Origin: Streptomyces sp. CGMCC 4.7035
Lineage (GTDB): Bacteria; Actinomycetota; Actinomycetes; Streptomycetales; Streptomycetaceae
Length of the DNA: 64,000 bases
NCBI RefSeq assembly: GCF_031583065.1
Contig: NZ_CP134053.1
Location: 3,472,001-3,536,000 of the forward strand
Direction: 5' to 3'
In this document: positions 34,657 to 43,663 of the stretch, in pieces
How positions within the stretch are numbered: position 1 is the stretch's first letter
Layout of the letters: each line of letters begins with the position of its first letter
The notes under the pieces: model-generated
What the model was told of the DNA's origin: nothing
Seen by the model: only the letters and a program-made list of their open reading frames with translations
Databases searched by the model: none
Translations under genes and position numbers: made by a program

Positions 34657-34675
34657 GTGCTGACTGTGTGCTGAC
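34657..34675 (+). repeat. Paired GTGCTGAC direct repeat, left end of island
   Basis: GTGCTGAC at 34657-34664 and 34668-34675, start-to-start 11 bp. The same pair with the same 11-bp period occurs at 46856-46874 at the other edge. Arm-type integrase sites are a possible explanation. Confidence 0.45.
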
Positions 34676-34691
34676 CTGGAGGCACCTGTGG

Positions 34692-35106
34692 TCATCCCAG
34701 GAAACCCGTCCCGTGCTGGGCAGGTGCTGATCTCCTTGTGCCGTCCCGTTTGGATCCGGAGCCGCCCTCGTCCGTGGTCCAGCGCACGGGACCGCACGGC
34801 CGCTGGTCCTCCAGGAGAGCGGCGGCGAGCCGGTCGGGCGCCTCGACACGGGTGCGGGCGCGCAGCGCCGCCGTCAGGCGGTTGACGGCGTCATCAGGTA
34901 CGGCGTCGTCGCCGAACGCGGGCAGCAGGAGCAGCAGTCGGGCGTGGGGATCGGTGGTGCTGTCTCCGGGCAGGCCATTGCCCGTTGCGGCGGCCAGCTC
35001 GGCCCACGAGAGACCGGGGCCCATGAAGTGCCCTTCGTCCTGTGCGAGGTGTTCGGCATAGTCCCAGTCGGGGTGGTGTAGGAGGTAGTCGATGCCTTCG
35101 TCCTCG
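34692..35106 (-). pseudogene. Fragment of an unrecognised protein gene
   Basis: This part of a longer minus-strand frame reads as a plausible soluble protein (AFDEDEGIDYLLHHPDWDYAEHLAQDEG..., ALLEDQRPCGPVRWTTDEG). It has no start of its own: the frame enters from the degenerate VOC gene just upstream. The end (SKRDGTRRSAPAQHGTGFLG) looks random. It is therefore a gene fragment fused in frame to other debris. Function unknown. Confidence 0.4.
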
Positions 35107-35405
35107 TCAAAGGCGCGGCTGCGGGCCGGCCTCGAAGCCGCCCTGCCATGCGTCGAGAGGCGCCTTGTGCCTGATCTCCCCGACATCGACGCCGCGGTCC
35201 GCCAGCTCGGCCTGCACACCTTCAAGATCGGGACCACCAGGTACAGGCCCTGCACCCAGCCGGGCTCGGCGTCGATAAGACCCAGTCCGATGTGCACCGA
35301 GCACGCGAAGCGGGGCGTCAGCTGCACGACGCGGAAATCGGGACTGGGTCCGTAGTCCACGTCCAGATTGAACCCCGGACTTGGTAGAGGACCTCGAGCA
35401 TGTAC
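35107..35405 (-). pseudogene. VOC (glyoxalase/bleomycin-resistance-like) protein, frame-broken fragment
   Basis: The segment FNLDVDYGPSPDFRVVQL and then SVHIGLGLIDAEPG match the usual VOC family pattern. It continues VQGLYLVVPDLEGVQAEL then DRGVDVGEIRHKAPLDAW, but only after switching frame near the VVP. A further frame change sits before FNLD (CAAGTCCGGGGTTC). The N-terminal strand and the C-terminal metal-binding half are missing, so it is a non-functional remnant. Confidence 0.75.
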
Positions 35406-35666
35406 TCCACGTGATCATTCTGGTGCGGCACGGCGCAGCCCCGCCACCTTGCGAGCATGCACGATATGAATGATCCGCCCAGGAAAAACGAATGGACATG
35501 GCCTTCCGCACCGGTCCCTCCCTTCGAGAATCTCAGCGAATGCACCAGATTCGTGATCACAGAATCGCGGCGGCACCGGCACAAGAACTAGGATCGGTCC
35601 CAGCGCACAGATCACCGCGCCATGAGGGGGGCTGCCCCGGCCGACCATCCCGCAGGAGGTCCGCAA
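35406..35666 (+). other. Intergenic region before the MOSC-reductase gene
   Basis: No gene is supported. It holds the presumed promoter of the downstream gene, whose CAGGAGG ribosome site lies at the right end. No clear palindrome was seen. Confidence 0.4.
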
Positions 35667-37427
35667 ATGGCGACGCTGCTCTCCGTCAACGTAGGTATGC
35701 CCAAGGACGTCTCGTGGCAGGGAAGGACTGTCCACACTGGAGCCTGGAAGGCCCCCGTCCAGGGCCCCCGCATGGTCCGGCGGCTGAACGTCGATGGAGA
35801 CGGTCAAGGAGATCTGGCCGGGCACGGCGGCGAAATTCGAGCCGTCCTCGTCTATCAGCTGCAGTCCTACCGGTACTGGCAGAAGCAGCTTGGCCGCGAC
35901 GACTTGACCTTCGGGATCTTCGGGGACAATTTCACCATCGACGGCCTGCCCGACGACGAAGTATGCATTGGCGACCGTTACTGCATCGGCGGAGCCGAAT
36001 TCGAAGTCACCCAACCCCGCGTCACCTGCTACCGCGTCGGCATGCGTCTGGGCGAGCCCACCATGGCCTCCTTGCTGGTCGCCCACCACCGCCCCGGTTT
36101 CTACCTGCGCGTGATCACCGAGGGACGCGTCCAAGCCGGCGACGAGATCACCCTCAGCCGCAAAGGTCCCGAAGAACTCAGCGTTGCCGAGATCGACGCA
36201 CTGCTCTACCTCCCCGGCCGCGACCCTGCGAAGCTGCGCAGAGCGCTGAATATCCCTGCCCTCAGCCCCGGATGGCAGCAGTCCTTCCGCGAACTCGCCG
36301 CCGCCCAGCAGCCCAAACAGGAACCGGGGTGGCCAAGCGAACGCGCCACCACCCAGCAGCCCAGAGAAGAGCCGGGATGGCCGGGTTTCAAGACCATGCG
36401 CGTCGCCCGCATCGTCTCCGAGACCCCCACCGTCTCGTCGATCTACCTCGACACCACCGACGGCGCACCCCTACCCGTGGCCCGCCCGGGCCAGTACCTC
36501 TCCATCCGCCTCGCCGTCGGCGATGCCGCCCCCGCAGTGCGCAGCTACTCCCTGTCCTCCGTGCCCACTGCCGGCACCTATCGCATCAGCGTCAAGCACG
36601 AGCCCCACGGGAAAGTCAGCAGCTACATTCATGCCACGCTGCACCCCGGGGACCTCGTGGACATCGCCAGCCCCCGCGGAACGTTCGTACTCGAAGAAAG
36701 CACCCGCGCGATCGTCCTCATCTCCGCAGGGATCGGCGCCACTCCCGTGCTCGCCATGCTCCACCGACTCGCCGCCACAAGAGACCCACGCCCTGTCTGG
36801 TGGATCCACACCACCCACGATCGCGCCCACCACGCGTTCGCCGACGAGACCCACACCCTCCTGGCGCAACTCCCCAACGCTCACGAGCACATCTACTACA
36901 CCTCCGAAACCCCACCCCCTGACCAGCTCCACATCACCCAGGGCCGCCCGACCGCCCGATCACTCGCAGCCACGGATATCCCCACCGACGCCGACGCCTA
37001 CCTCTGCGGACCACCGGCCTTCATGGACGACCTCGTCGGCTTCCTGCGTAATCACGGCCTGAGCCCCGAGCGGATCCACACGGAGCAGTTCAGCGCCCTC
37101 CCAGCCATCAACCCCGGCATCACGCCCACCGCCGCGATCCGGCCGCACCAACCACCCGGTCCCACGGGCACCGGCCCCCTCATCACCTTCGCCCGCAGCG
37201 GCGTCACCACCCCATGGTCACCGGTGCACGCGTCCTTCCTCGATCTCGCCGAAGCCTGCGACATCCCCACCCGTTGGTCCTGCCGCACCGGCGTCTGCCA
37301 CACCTGCATCACCCACCTCGTGGCAGGCGACATCACCTACACCACCTCACCTCTCGAACTCCCCGAGCCCGGCACCATCCTCGTCTGCTGCAGCAAACCG
37401 ACCACCGAAGTCGTCCTCGACCTCTAG
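35667..37427 (+). CDS. MOSC domain fused to ferredoxin/flavohaemoprotein-type reductase with 2Fe-2S domain
   Basis: 586-aa multidomain oxidoreductase. Residues 1 to about 215 form a YiiM-like MOSC domain (sulfur-carrier/molybdenum-cofactor-related) with GHGGEIRAVLVYQ and the conserved Cys in QPRVTCYRVGMRLGEP. A linker with a short repeat (QQPKQEPGWPSERATTQQPREEPGWPG) leads to an FAD domain (RSYSLSS), an NAD(P) domain (LISAGIGATPVLAML, YLCGPPAFM) and a plant-type 2Fe-2S domain (Cys540, Cys545, Cys548, then Cys574/575). Such fusions may reduce N-hydroxylated compounds or feed electrons to a cofactor enzyme; the substrate is unknown. Confidence 0.88.
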   Translation: MATLLSVNVGMPKDVSWQGRTVHTGAWKAPVQGPRMVRRLNVDGDGQGDLAGHGGEIRAVLVYQLQSYRYWQKQLGRDDLTFGIFGDNFTIDGLPDDEVCIGDRYCIGGAEFEVTQPRVTCYRVGMRLGEPTMASLLVAHHRPGFYLRVITEGRVQAGDEITLSRKGPEELSVAEIDALLYLPGRDPAKLRRALNIPALSPGWQQSFRELAAAQQPKQEPGWPSERATTQQPREEPGWPGFKTMRVARIVSETPTVSSIYLDTTDGAPLPVARPGQYLSIRLAVGDAAPAVRSYSLSSVPTAGTYRISVKHEPHGKVSSYIHATLHPGDLVDIASPRGTFVLEESTRAIVLISAGIGATPVLAMLHRLAATRDPRPVWWIHTTHDRAHHAFADETHTLLAQLPNAHEHIYYTSETPPPDQLHITQGRPTARSLAATDIPTDADAYLCGPPAFMDDLVGFLRNHGLSPERIHTEQFSALPAINPGITPTAAIRPHQPPGPTGTGPLITFARSGVTTPWSPVHASFLDLAEACDIPTRWSCRTGVCHTCITHLVAGDITYTTSPLELPEPGTILVCCSKPTTEVVLDL

Positions 37428-37574
37428 TCGGCCGGTAACTGCACGGCCAGCCGGCAGCTCCTCCGCGTGGTGCCCTTCCTGCCCCGAACCTCGTCCGCCG
37501 GCCAGGCCAAAGACCCGCGTCGAGCAATCCCATGAAGGAATGAATGATCAGCCCGATCGTGATGCGAGGACACC

Positions 37575-39026
37575 ATGAGCGAAGCACAGGAAACCCAGGG
37601 AAACGGCACGTATGACGTGATCGTGCTGGGTGCCGGTCCGGTTGGCCAGAATGTTGCCGACCGCGCCCGCGCCGCCAGACTCTCCGTAGCCGTCGTGGAG
37701 CGCGAGCTCGTCGGCGGCGAATGCTCCTACTGGGCCTGCGTGCCCAGCAAGGCACTGCTGCGGCCGGTCATCGCGGTCGCCGACGCCAACCGTGTGGAGG
37801 GCGCCCGGCAGGCCGTGACCCGCCAGCTCGATACCGATCGGGTCTTCGCCCGCCGAAATCGCTACGTCACCGACTGGGACGACAGCGGCCAGGCTCGGTG
37901 GGTGAAATCCATTGGCGCCGACCTGTTCCGCGGCCACGGCAGGATCGACGGTCCCCGCCGCGTCACTGTCACCCGGGACGACGGGTCACAGCGCATCCTC
38001 AGCGCCCGGCACGCGGTGGCCATCGCCACCGGCAGCCGACCGGTGCTGCCCGATATTCCGGGCATCGACGAGGCCCGGCCCTGGACCAACCGGCACGGCA
38101 CCGACTCCAGCACCGTGCCCGTGCGGCTCGCCATCATCGGGGGCGGTGGGGTCGGGGTGGAGATGGCCACACTCTGGCAGGGCCTCGGCTCCCAGACCAC
38201 CCTTCTGTCCCGCCGCCGCCTGCTGCCCCGCATGGAACCCTTCGCGGGCGAGCTGATCGAACGCAGCCTCACCGAGGCCGGCGCGGACGTCCGAATCGGT
38301 GTGCAGGTGACGGCCCTGCGCCGCCCCGAACGCACCAGCCCCGTCACGCTCACCCTCGACGACGGCAGCGAACTGGAGGCCGACGAGGTCATGCTCGCCA
38401 CCGGCCGGACCCCGGCCACCGACGACATCGGTCTGGACACGGTCGGTCTCACCCCGGGCTCCTGGCTGGACGTGGACACCACCTGTCTGGTCAAAGGCGT
38501 CGACGGCAACTGGCTTTACGCCCTCGGCGACGTCAACCACCGTGCCCTGCTCACCCACCAGGGCAAGTATCAGGCTCGGACCGCAGGCGATGCGATCGGT
38601 GCCCGCGCAGCCGGCCGCCCGATGGACGACGCTGCCTGGGGAGACCACGCCACCACCGCCGACCAGCACGCCGTACCCCAGGTCTTCTTCACCGATCCCG
38701 AAGCGGCAGCAGTGGGACTGACCGCCGAGCAGGCATCCGACGCCGGCCACCGGATCAAGACAGTCGACCTCGACTTCAACACCGCCCAAGGCGCCAACCT
38801 CTACGCCGACGACTACCAGGGCCACGCCCGGCTGGTCGTCGACCTCGACCGGGAAATCCTGCTCGGGGTCACGTTCGTCGGCCCCGGGATCAGCGAGCTC
38901 CTGCACTCGGCCACCATCGCGGTCGTCGGCGAGGTCCCGCTCAAGCGGCTCAGGCACGCGATCGCCTGCTTCCCGACCGTCAGCGAGATCTGGCTCTTCC
39001 TCCTCGCCGCCTACCAGCGCGACTGA
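37575..39026 (+). CDS. Class I pyridine nucleotide-disulfide oxidoreductase (mercuric reductase-like)
   Basis: 483-aa FAD/NAD(P) enzyme. FAD motif VIVLGAGPVGQNVA; the redox disulfide is GGECSYWACVPSK (Cys50, Cys55), with Glu replacing the usual Thr before the first Cys. NAD(P) motif LAIIGGGGVGVEMATLW; second FAD motif LYALGDVN. The C-terminal dimer domain keeps the His-Glu pair (HAIACFPTVSE). It lacks the N-terminal metal-binding domain and C-terminal Cys pair of true MerA, so mercury reduction is doubtful. It follows the MOSC-reductase gene by 147 bp on the same strand and may act with it. Confidence 0.88.
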   Translation: MSEAQETQGNGTYDVIVLGAGPVGQNVADRARAARLSVAVVERELVGGECSYWACVPSKALLRPVIAVADANRVEGARQAVTRQLDTDRVFARRNRYVTDWDDSGQARWVKSIGADLFRGHGRIDGPRRVTVTRDDGSQRILSARHAVAIATGSRPVLPDIPGIDEARPWTNRHGTDSSTVPVRLAIIGGGGVGVEMATLWQGLGSQTTLLSRRRLLPRMEPFAGELIERSLTEAGADVRIGVQVTALRRPERTSPVTLTLDDGSELEADEVMLATGRTPATDDIGLDTVGLTPGSWLDVDTTCLVKGVDGNWLYALGDVNHRALLTHQGKYQARTAGDAIGARAAGRPMDDAAWGDHATTADQHAVPQVFFTDPEAAAVGLTAEQASDAGHRIKTVDLDFNTAQGANLYADDYQGHARLVVDLDREILLGVTFVGPGISELLHSATIAVVGEVPLKRLRHAIACFPTVSEIWLFLLAAYQRD

Positions 39027-39064
39027 GCCGCATCGAGGAAGCACATCACATCCGTCACACACCA

Positions 39065-39663
39065 CCCACACCGGCTGTCACGGCGTCGATGTCTCGGAGC
39101 AGGTGGAGTGCGAACCTGGTGAGGCCGGGCAGTCGGTCGGCGTTGACGGTCGATCCAGGCGGGGAGCCTGGCGCCGAGGCAGCCCGGGAGTATCTCGCCG
39201 AAGTCGCGGACATGCCCAGCGGCGGCGTCCAGTTCGGGGCAGCGGGCCAGGATGTTCCTCAAAGCGACGCGGTCCCCCTCGCTCAGGGCCGTGGGATGGC
39301 GGGTGAGTCAACCGGTCAGCTGCCGTGCCTTCGGCGGCGGGGTCGGCGCGTCCGGTGGGGCCGTGCGCAGGGTTGGCGACGTAGGCGCGGACCATGGCGT
39401 AAGTGAACGGAAGCGTGGTCGGCAAGCAGTTCGCGGTGCAGGTCGGTGACGCTCGTGCATCCTGCGGCGAACCGCCGCGCCAGGTAGGGCCTTTTAGGGG
39501 GCCAGCCTGCTGGACCGGGGCCGGTTTTCGCGGAGGGTGTCCTGTCAGTGCGCGGCGCGCGTACAGCTGCCCGGTGTTGAGGCCAAAGCCCAGGTGCCGG
39601 GCGATCGCTCGACGCGAGTGGCCCTGCGCGAGCAGTTCGTGGACCAGGGCGTGCTTTGCGCAC
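39065..39663 (-). pseudogene. ISL3-family transposase, decayed fragment
   Basis: Reading across frames on the minus strand gives AKHALVHELLAQGHSRRAIA (helix-turn-helix), then FTYAMVRAYVAN, then NILARCPELDAAAGHVRDFG and LGARLPAWID, all typical of the C-terminal half of ISL3-type transposases. At least two frame changes are needed, and the DDE end is missing. It is a dead insertion-sequence remnant. Confidence 0.7.
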
Positions 39664-39739
39664 CGACGAGCTGTCGCGAAGGGTCGAGCGGCAGCCGGGA
39701 GATCAGCCGGTCGCAGGCGACCACTTCTCGTGTCTTCAC

Positions 39740-40078
39740 GCCACTACCGATCAGCCCGACCTCGGCTTCGGTCACGAACTCCATCGGGCGCTGCCCTGTC
39801 ACCTCTACACCGAGGTCGAGCTCTGCTTCACACCGACCAACGCGTCCTGGGCGAACCCGGTCGAGGCGCACTTCGGGCCGCTGCGGCAGTTCACCCTCGC
39901 CAACTCGAACCACCCCAACCACACAGTCCAGACCCGCGCGCTGCACCTCTACTTGCACTGGCGCAACCAGAACGCCCGCCATCCAGGCGTCCTGGCCGCG
40001 CAGCGCCGGGAACGCGCCCGTGTCCGCAGCGAGAAAGGCATCCGCTGGGGCGGCCGCCCTCTCAACCCCGCGGCCTGA
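39740..40078 (+). pseudogene. IS630-family transposase, C-terminal fragment
   Basis: The frame reads ELCFTPTNASWANPVEAHFG, then LRQFTLANSNHPNHTVQTRA and LHWRNQNARHPGVLAAQR, ending RSEKGIRWGGRPLNPAA. This is the usual end of IS630-like DDE transposases, including the final Glu. The 5' two-thirds are absent, and the fragment abuts the ISL3 remnant. Confidence 0.72.
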
Positions 40079-40139
40079 CCGCCCGCCCCACGATCGTCGG
40101 CGGTCCAGCCGAGCGGCCTCACCCCGGGAACGAGCCCCG

Positions 40140-40735
40140 TCAGGGCGTTTCGGGCTTGCGGGCCAGCAGGCAGGCGTGCGGTATCTTCACCCGTCCGCCG
40201 GGCTCCTGCTCCAGCCTCGCGGAGACGACGAGTCCGGCCTGCTCCAGCAGGTCGACCATGCTGCTGCAGCCGCTCATTGCCGACATAGTCTCCCCAGAGC
40301 AGGTAGCCGCCGGGCGCGAGCGTGCGGTGGAACTCGGCGAACACGTCCGGCAGCCACTGCGGGGGCGTGTGATGGGTGGAGTACCAGGCCAGGATGCCGC
40401 CGAGCTCGTCGTCCCTCATCTCCAGCGCGGTCATCGAGCCCTGAGTGAACCGCAGGTTCGGATAGGCGTGCCGGGCCAGCCCCCATCTTCGGCGACAGAT
40501 CGACGCCGAAGACGGACACCCCAAGCCCGGCCAGGTGCGCCGTCACGCGTCCGGGGCCGCACCCCAGGTCCGCGACCGACCCCAGACCGGTCGTCCGCAC
40601 CAATTCGGCAAACCCCGCCGGCATCGCGCGTGACAGCGGGTCCATCTCGGCTGGAGGCGGGACGCGTTCGACGTAATTGGCGGCGACCGTGTCGTACGAC
40701 TCGCGGACGGCGGTCAGCAAGGAGGGCTCAGCCAT
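40140..40735 (-). pseudogene. Class I SAM-dependent methyltransferase broken by two frameshifts
   Basis: The 5' part gives VRESYDTVAANYVERVPPP and the SAM motif VADLGCGPGRVTAHLAGLGV. After GVDLSPKM the frame must shift to continue with RHAYPNLRFTQGSMTALEMR and WYSTHHTPPQWLPDVFAEFH. After GDYVGNERLQ a second shift is needed to read LLEQAGLVVSARLEQEPGGR and the natural end KIPHACLLARKPETP. All parts are otherwise well preserved, so inactivation is recent or reflects sequencing errors. Confidence 0.8.
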
Positions 40736-40972
40736 GCGGGCGACCCTGGACCAGGCAACTGACAGACCATGGCACGACCTTTAGCCGACCTGCCCGACGT
40801 CCACCGCTGCCGACACCCAGCCGTCACACCACGCCGGTGATCGTTTGCGGTCACGGCACCACCTGCATCACATTTCCTTCAGCACGGCATAAGACCTGCA
40901 CTGTTCCCCGGCGCGCCATTCCGGGGCGATCACACGCTCGTTCCGGGGCGGGATCGACGACCACCGCACGGT

Positions 40973-41452
40973 CTACGGGGCTTGCGCCGGACCGGAGCGG
41001 TCCCAGCCGGGGATCATCTCCTCCCGGTGGACGTCCTCGGCGTGGACCTGTTCACCGCAGGTCTCGCAGACGGTGCGGGTAACCAGTTCGTGGTCCTGGT
41101 GAAGGAGCCGAACGGGCGGCGTGGTGACGGCCCAGCGGTCGCCCCAGCCGATGAGCTCGCGGGTGATGCCCGCCAGGTCGCGTCCCGCCTCGGTCAGGTA
41201 GTAGCCGCTGTGGCGTGCGTCGTCCGGCAGCGGGCGCCGTTCGAGGACACCGCTCTCCACCAGCGCCTTCAGGCGCGCCGCCAGGCGGTCCGTGGGGGCG
41301 CCGGTGTTCCTGGCGATCTGCCGGAACCGGTGGTTGCCGAGCATCACCTCGCGAATCGCCGGCAGGGCCCATCGGTCGCCGACGACCTGCAGGGCGGCGG
41401 CGAGCGAGCAGGGACGTCCAGTCATGCCCTGAGGATCGATGCGCTTGGTCAC
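40973..41452 (-). CDS. HxlR family transcriptional regulator
   Basis: About 159-aa winged-helix regulator (PCSLAAALQVVGDRWALPAIREVMLGNHRFRQIARNTGAPTDRLAARLKALVESGVLERR). The C-terminus carries a CETCGEQVHAEDVH zinc-ribbon-like pair. GTG 41452 (VTKRIDPQGM) is preferred; ATG 41425 is an alternative, and longer frames overlap the divergent MFS gene. It is divergent from the drug-exporter gene with a palindrome between them, the usual layout of a redox- or drug-responsive HxlR repressor and its target. Confidence 0.87.
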   Translation of the reverse strand: MTKRIDPQGMTGRPCSLAAALQVVGDRWALPAIREVMLGNHRFRQIARNTGAPTDRLAARLKALVESGVLERRPLPDDARHSGYYLTEAGRDLAGITRELIGWGDRWAVTTPPVRLLHQDHELVTRTVCETCGEQVHAEDVHREEMIPGWDRSGPAQAP

Positions 41453-41475
41453 GGCCCCAGTATCACCCCATGCAA

Positions 41476-41492
41476 GGTTTGATTTCCAAACC
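41476..41492. promoter_or_regulatory. Palindromic operator between hxlR and the MFS gene
   Basis: GGTTTG-ATTTC-CAAACC, 6-bp arms, in the divergent intergenic region. TTGGAATTTCAAAT further right (41525-41538, inside the MFS 5' end) is a related half. Confidence 0.6.
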
Positions 41493-41513
41493 ACCCCATG
41501 CTTGGCTTGCACC

Positions 41514-42974
41514 ATGCCCACGATGCTTGGAATTTCAAATCGCCCTCGAACGGCCACCGCGGTCGTCCTGGTGGCCGTCTTCATGACCAACCTGGATCTG
41601 TGGATCGTCAACGTCGCACTTCCGGCCATGGGAGCGAGCCTCTCCGGGGGCGGCAGGGGCGCGAGTCTCGGTACGCTCTCCTGGGTCCTCAACGCCTACG
41701 CGATCACCTTCGCCGCGCTGCTGGTGGTGGCCGGGCGTGCCGGTGACCGCATGGGCCAGCGGCCGGTCTTCCTCACCGGAATCGCCGTCTTCACCCTCGC
41801 GTCGCTGGGCTGCGCCTTGGCCCCGAACCTGGGGACCCTCGTCGCGGCCCGGGTGGTGCAGGCCGCCGGGGCGGCCGCCCAGATCCCGACGTCCCTGGCC
41901 CTGCTGCTGGCGACGGTGCCGGCCGAGCGTCGTACCCACGCCACCCGGAGCTGGGCTGCGGTTGGTGGACTCGCCGCGGCCGCCGGGCCCGTCGCCGGCG
42001 GCCTCCTGGTCGAGGTCGACTGGAGGTGGGTCTTCGCCGTCAACGTGCCCATCGGCATCGCGGCGATCCTCGCCGGCCGAGCGGTCCTGCCGAAGCCGGC
42101 CACCCGGGAGACCGGGCCGCTGCCCGACCTCCTCGGCGCCCCGCTGCTCATCTCGTCGGTCGCGGCACTGTCGGGGGCGCTGGTGCAGGCGCCCGACTGG
42201 GGCTGGACGAGCGGCAGGACCGTGCTGCTCCTGGCCGTTGCCGTGATCAGCGGCACCGCGTTCGTCGCCAGGTCCCTGCGGCACCCCCGCCCGCTGTTCG
42301 AGCTGGACCTGCTGCGGCTGCCGCGCTTCGGAGCGGCGAACGCGGGCAGCCTCGTGTTCGGCGTCGCCTTCGCGATCATGCTGCTGTCGAACGTGCTGTG
42401 GTGCCAGGAAGTCTGGCACTGGAGCGCTCTGCGCACCGGTGTCGCTCTGGTCCCGGGTCCCGCACTCGTGCCGGTCGTCACCCTTCTGACCGCCCGCGCT
42501 GCGCAGCGCTTCGGGCACGGTCCGCTGGTCGCCGTTGGCGGGTTGCTGTTCACCGGCGGCATGGTCTGGCGCGCCTGCTTCGCGTCCGTCACGCCGGACT
42601 ATGTGCGTGACCTGCTGCCCAGCCAGCTGTTGACCGGTACGGGCGTCGGTCTGACCCTGGGCACTCTGGTGGCCGCCGGTGTGCACGCCCTGCCGGCGCA
42701 CCGTGCGGCGACCGGGTCGGCGCTGGTCAACTCTGTCCGCCAGATCTCGGCCACGGTCGGCGTCGCGGTCCTGGTTACGGTGGTCGGTGGCTCCCACGTT
42801 GGTGTGACCTCACGTCACGACTTCCGGATCGCCTGGGGCGCAGCCGCCGTACTGAGCCTGGCGACGTCAGCGATCGGTGTACACCTCAGCCGTGGCGGCG
42901 GTCCGGACCAGACGGCGTCCGCCGCGTCGAAGGAGCCCGAGGCGGATGCGCAGGCTCTGGCGGACGCGCCCTGA
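41514..42974 (+). CDS. MFS transporter, DHA2 (EmrB/QacA-like) family
   Basis: 486-aa multidrug-type exporter with about 14 hydrophobic segments. Motif A is GRAGDRMGQRPVF, motif C-like residues are in GLAAAAGPVAGG, and motif D1-like NLDLWIVNVALPAM lies in helix 1. ATG 41514 is chosen, as the longer frame overlaps the operator region. Divergent HxlR suggests induction by a small molecule. The substrate cannot be deduced. The last 30 residues are an acidic Ala-rich tail. Confidence 0.9.
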   Translation: MPTMLGISNRPRTATAVVLVAVFMTNLDLWIVNVALPAMGASLSGGGRGASLGTLSWVLNAYAITFAALLVVAGRAGDRMGQRPVFLTGIAVFTLASLGCALAPNLGTLVAARVVQAAGAAAQIPTSLALLLATVPAERRTHATRSWAAVGGLAAAAGPVAGGLLVEVDWRWVFAVNVPIGIAAILAGRAVLPKPATRETGPLPDLLGAPLLISSVAALSGALVQAPDWGWTSGRTVLLLAVAVISGTAFVARSLRHPRPLFELDLLRLPRFGAANAGSLVFGVAFAIMLLSNVLWCQEVWHWSALRTGVALVPGPALVPVVTLLTARAAQRFGHGPLVAVGGLLFTGGMVWRACFASVTPDYVRDLLPSQLLTGTGVGLTLGTLVAAGVHALPAHRAATGSALVNSVRQISATVGVAVLVTVVGGSHVGVTSRHDFRIAWGAAAVLSLATSAIGVHLSRGGGPDQTASAASKEPEADAQALADAP

Positions 42975-43053
42975 CCGACCACTTTCCCTTCGTTCGGCGG
43001 CAGTCGGGGCCGTGCCGGCGTTCGGACGCGACGGGCGCCAGGAGGCCAGAGAG

Positions 43054-43494
43054 TCAGGACCACACGTCGGCCAGGCGTCCAACCCCAGCGTCGTTGAATG
43101 GCAGGGCGTCTCGTATCTGTCGGCATGTACGGCCTATGGCCGCCTCCAGGGACGGATCCGGCACGCCGGTCTCGGCGGGCAACTGGCAGGCCGGCGCCGC
43201 GACCTGAGCCGTCTGCAGTGCGGTGAAGGAGGGCGGGCGGCCGGTGCGCTTGCGGTCCGCCAGGCCGGGCAGCCTCTCCTCAGCGAAGCGGCCCCCCACC
43301 TGCGCACGGTGTCTACGTGCACACCGACCGACCGCGATTCGAGCGTTGGCCAGCCCACGTGCCGCGTGCAGGACGATTTGTGCGCGGAGGCGCAGCCGGT
43401 ACTCGGTCTTGTGGCCCCAGGCCATCTTCTTCAGCCGGTGTCGATCGCTGGCCGCCAGGGCTATCGGGGATGCGGTGGCAACGGGCACGGACAC
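43054..43494 (-). pseudogene. IS630-family transposase, N-terminal fragment
   Basis: The frame gives LRLRAQIVLHAARGLANARI, the typical HTH start of IS630-like proteins. A frameshift (GVHVDTVRRW is in another frame) precedes RFAEERLPGLADRKRTGRPP and ALQTAQVAAPACQLPAETGV, and the sequence then degenerates. The catalytic domain is missing. With the fragment at 39.7-40.1 kb it may derive from related elements. Confidence 0.7.
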
Positions 43495-43663
43495 CTCTCG
43501 ACCGCTGGTCGTGGCCTGGCGGAACTACTTATTTCTGCGAGGCATATGCGTCGACATGTGCCTGCAGGGCGCCGTGCGGCGGCGGAGCGGCCCGATCCAC
43601 GCAGTCGGTCCTCGAGGGGAGACGGGGGACCGGCCGCCCGATGTTCGACTCAGGCGCCGCCTT

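Noticed and set aside
34500..34660. tRNA or tRNA fragment as the island's left attachment site
   Set aside because: No acceptor/T-arm pattern (GTTCGAAT-like loop) was found; the hairpin there is a simple terminator-like stem.
37575..39026. True mercuric reductase and mercury operon
   Set aside because: No N-terminal HMA domain, no C-terminal vicinal Cys pair, and no merR, merT or merB nearby.
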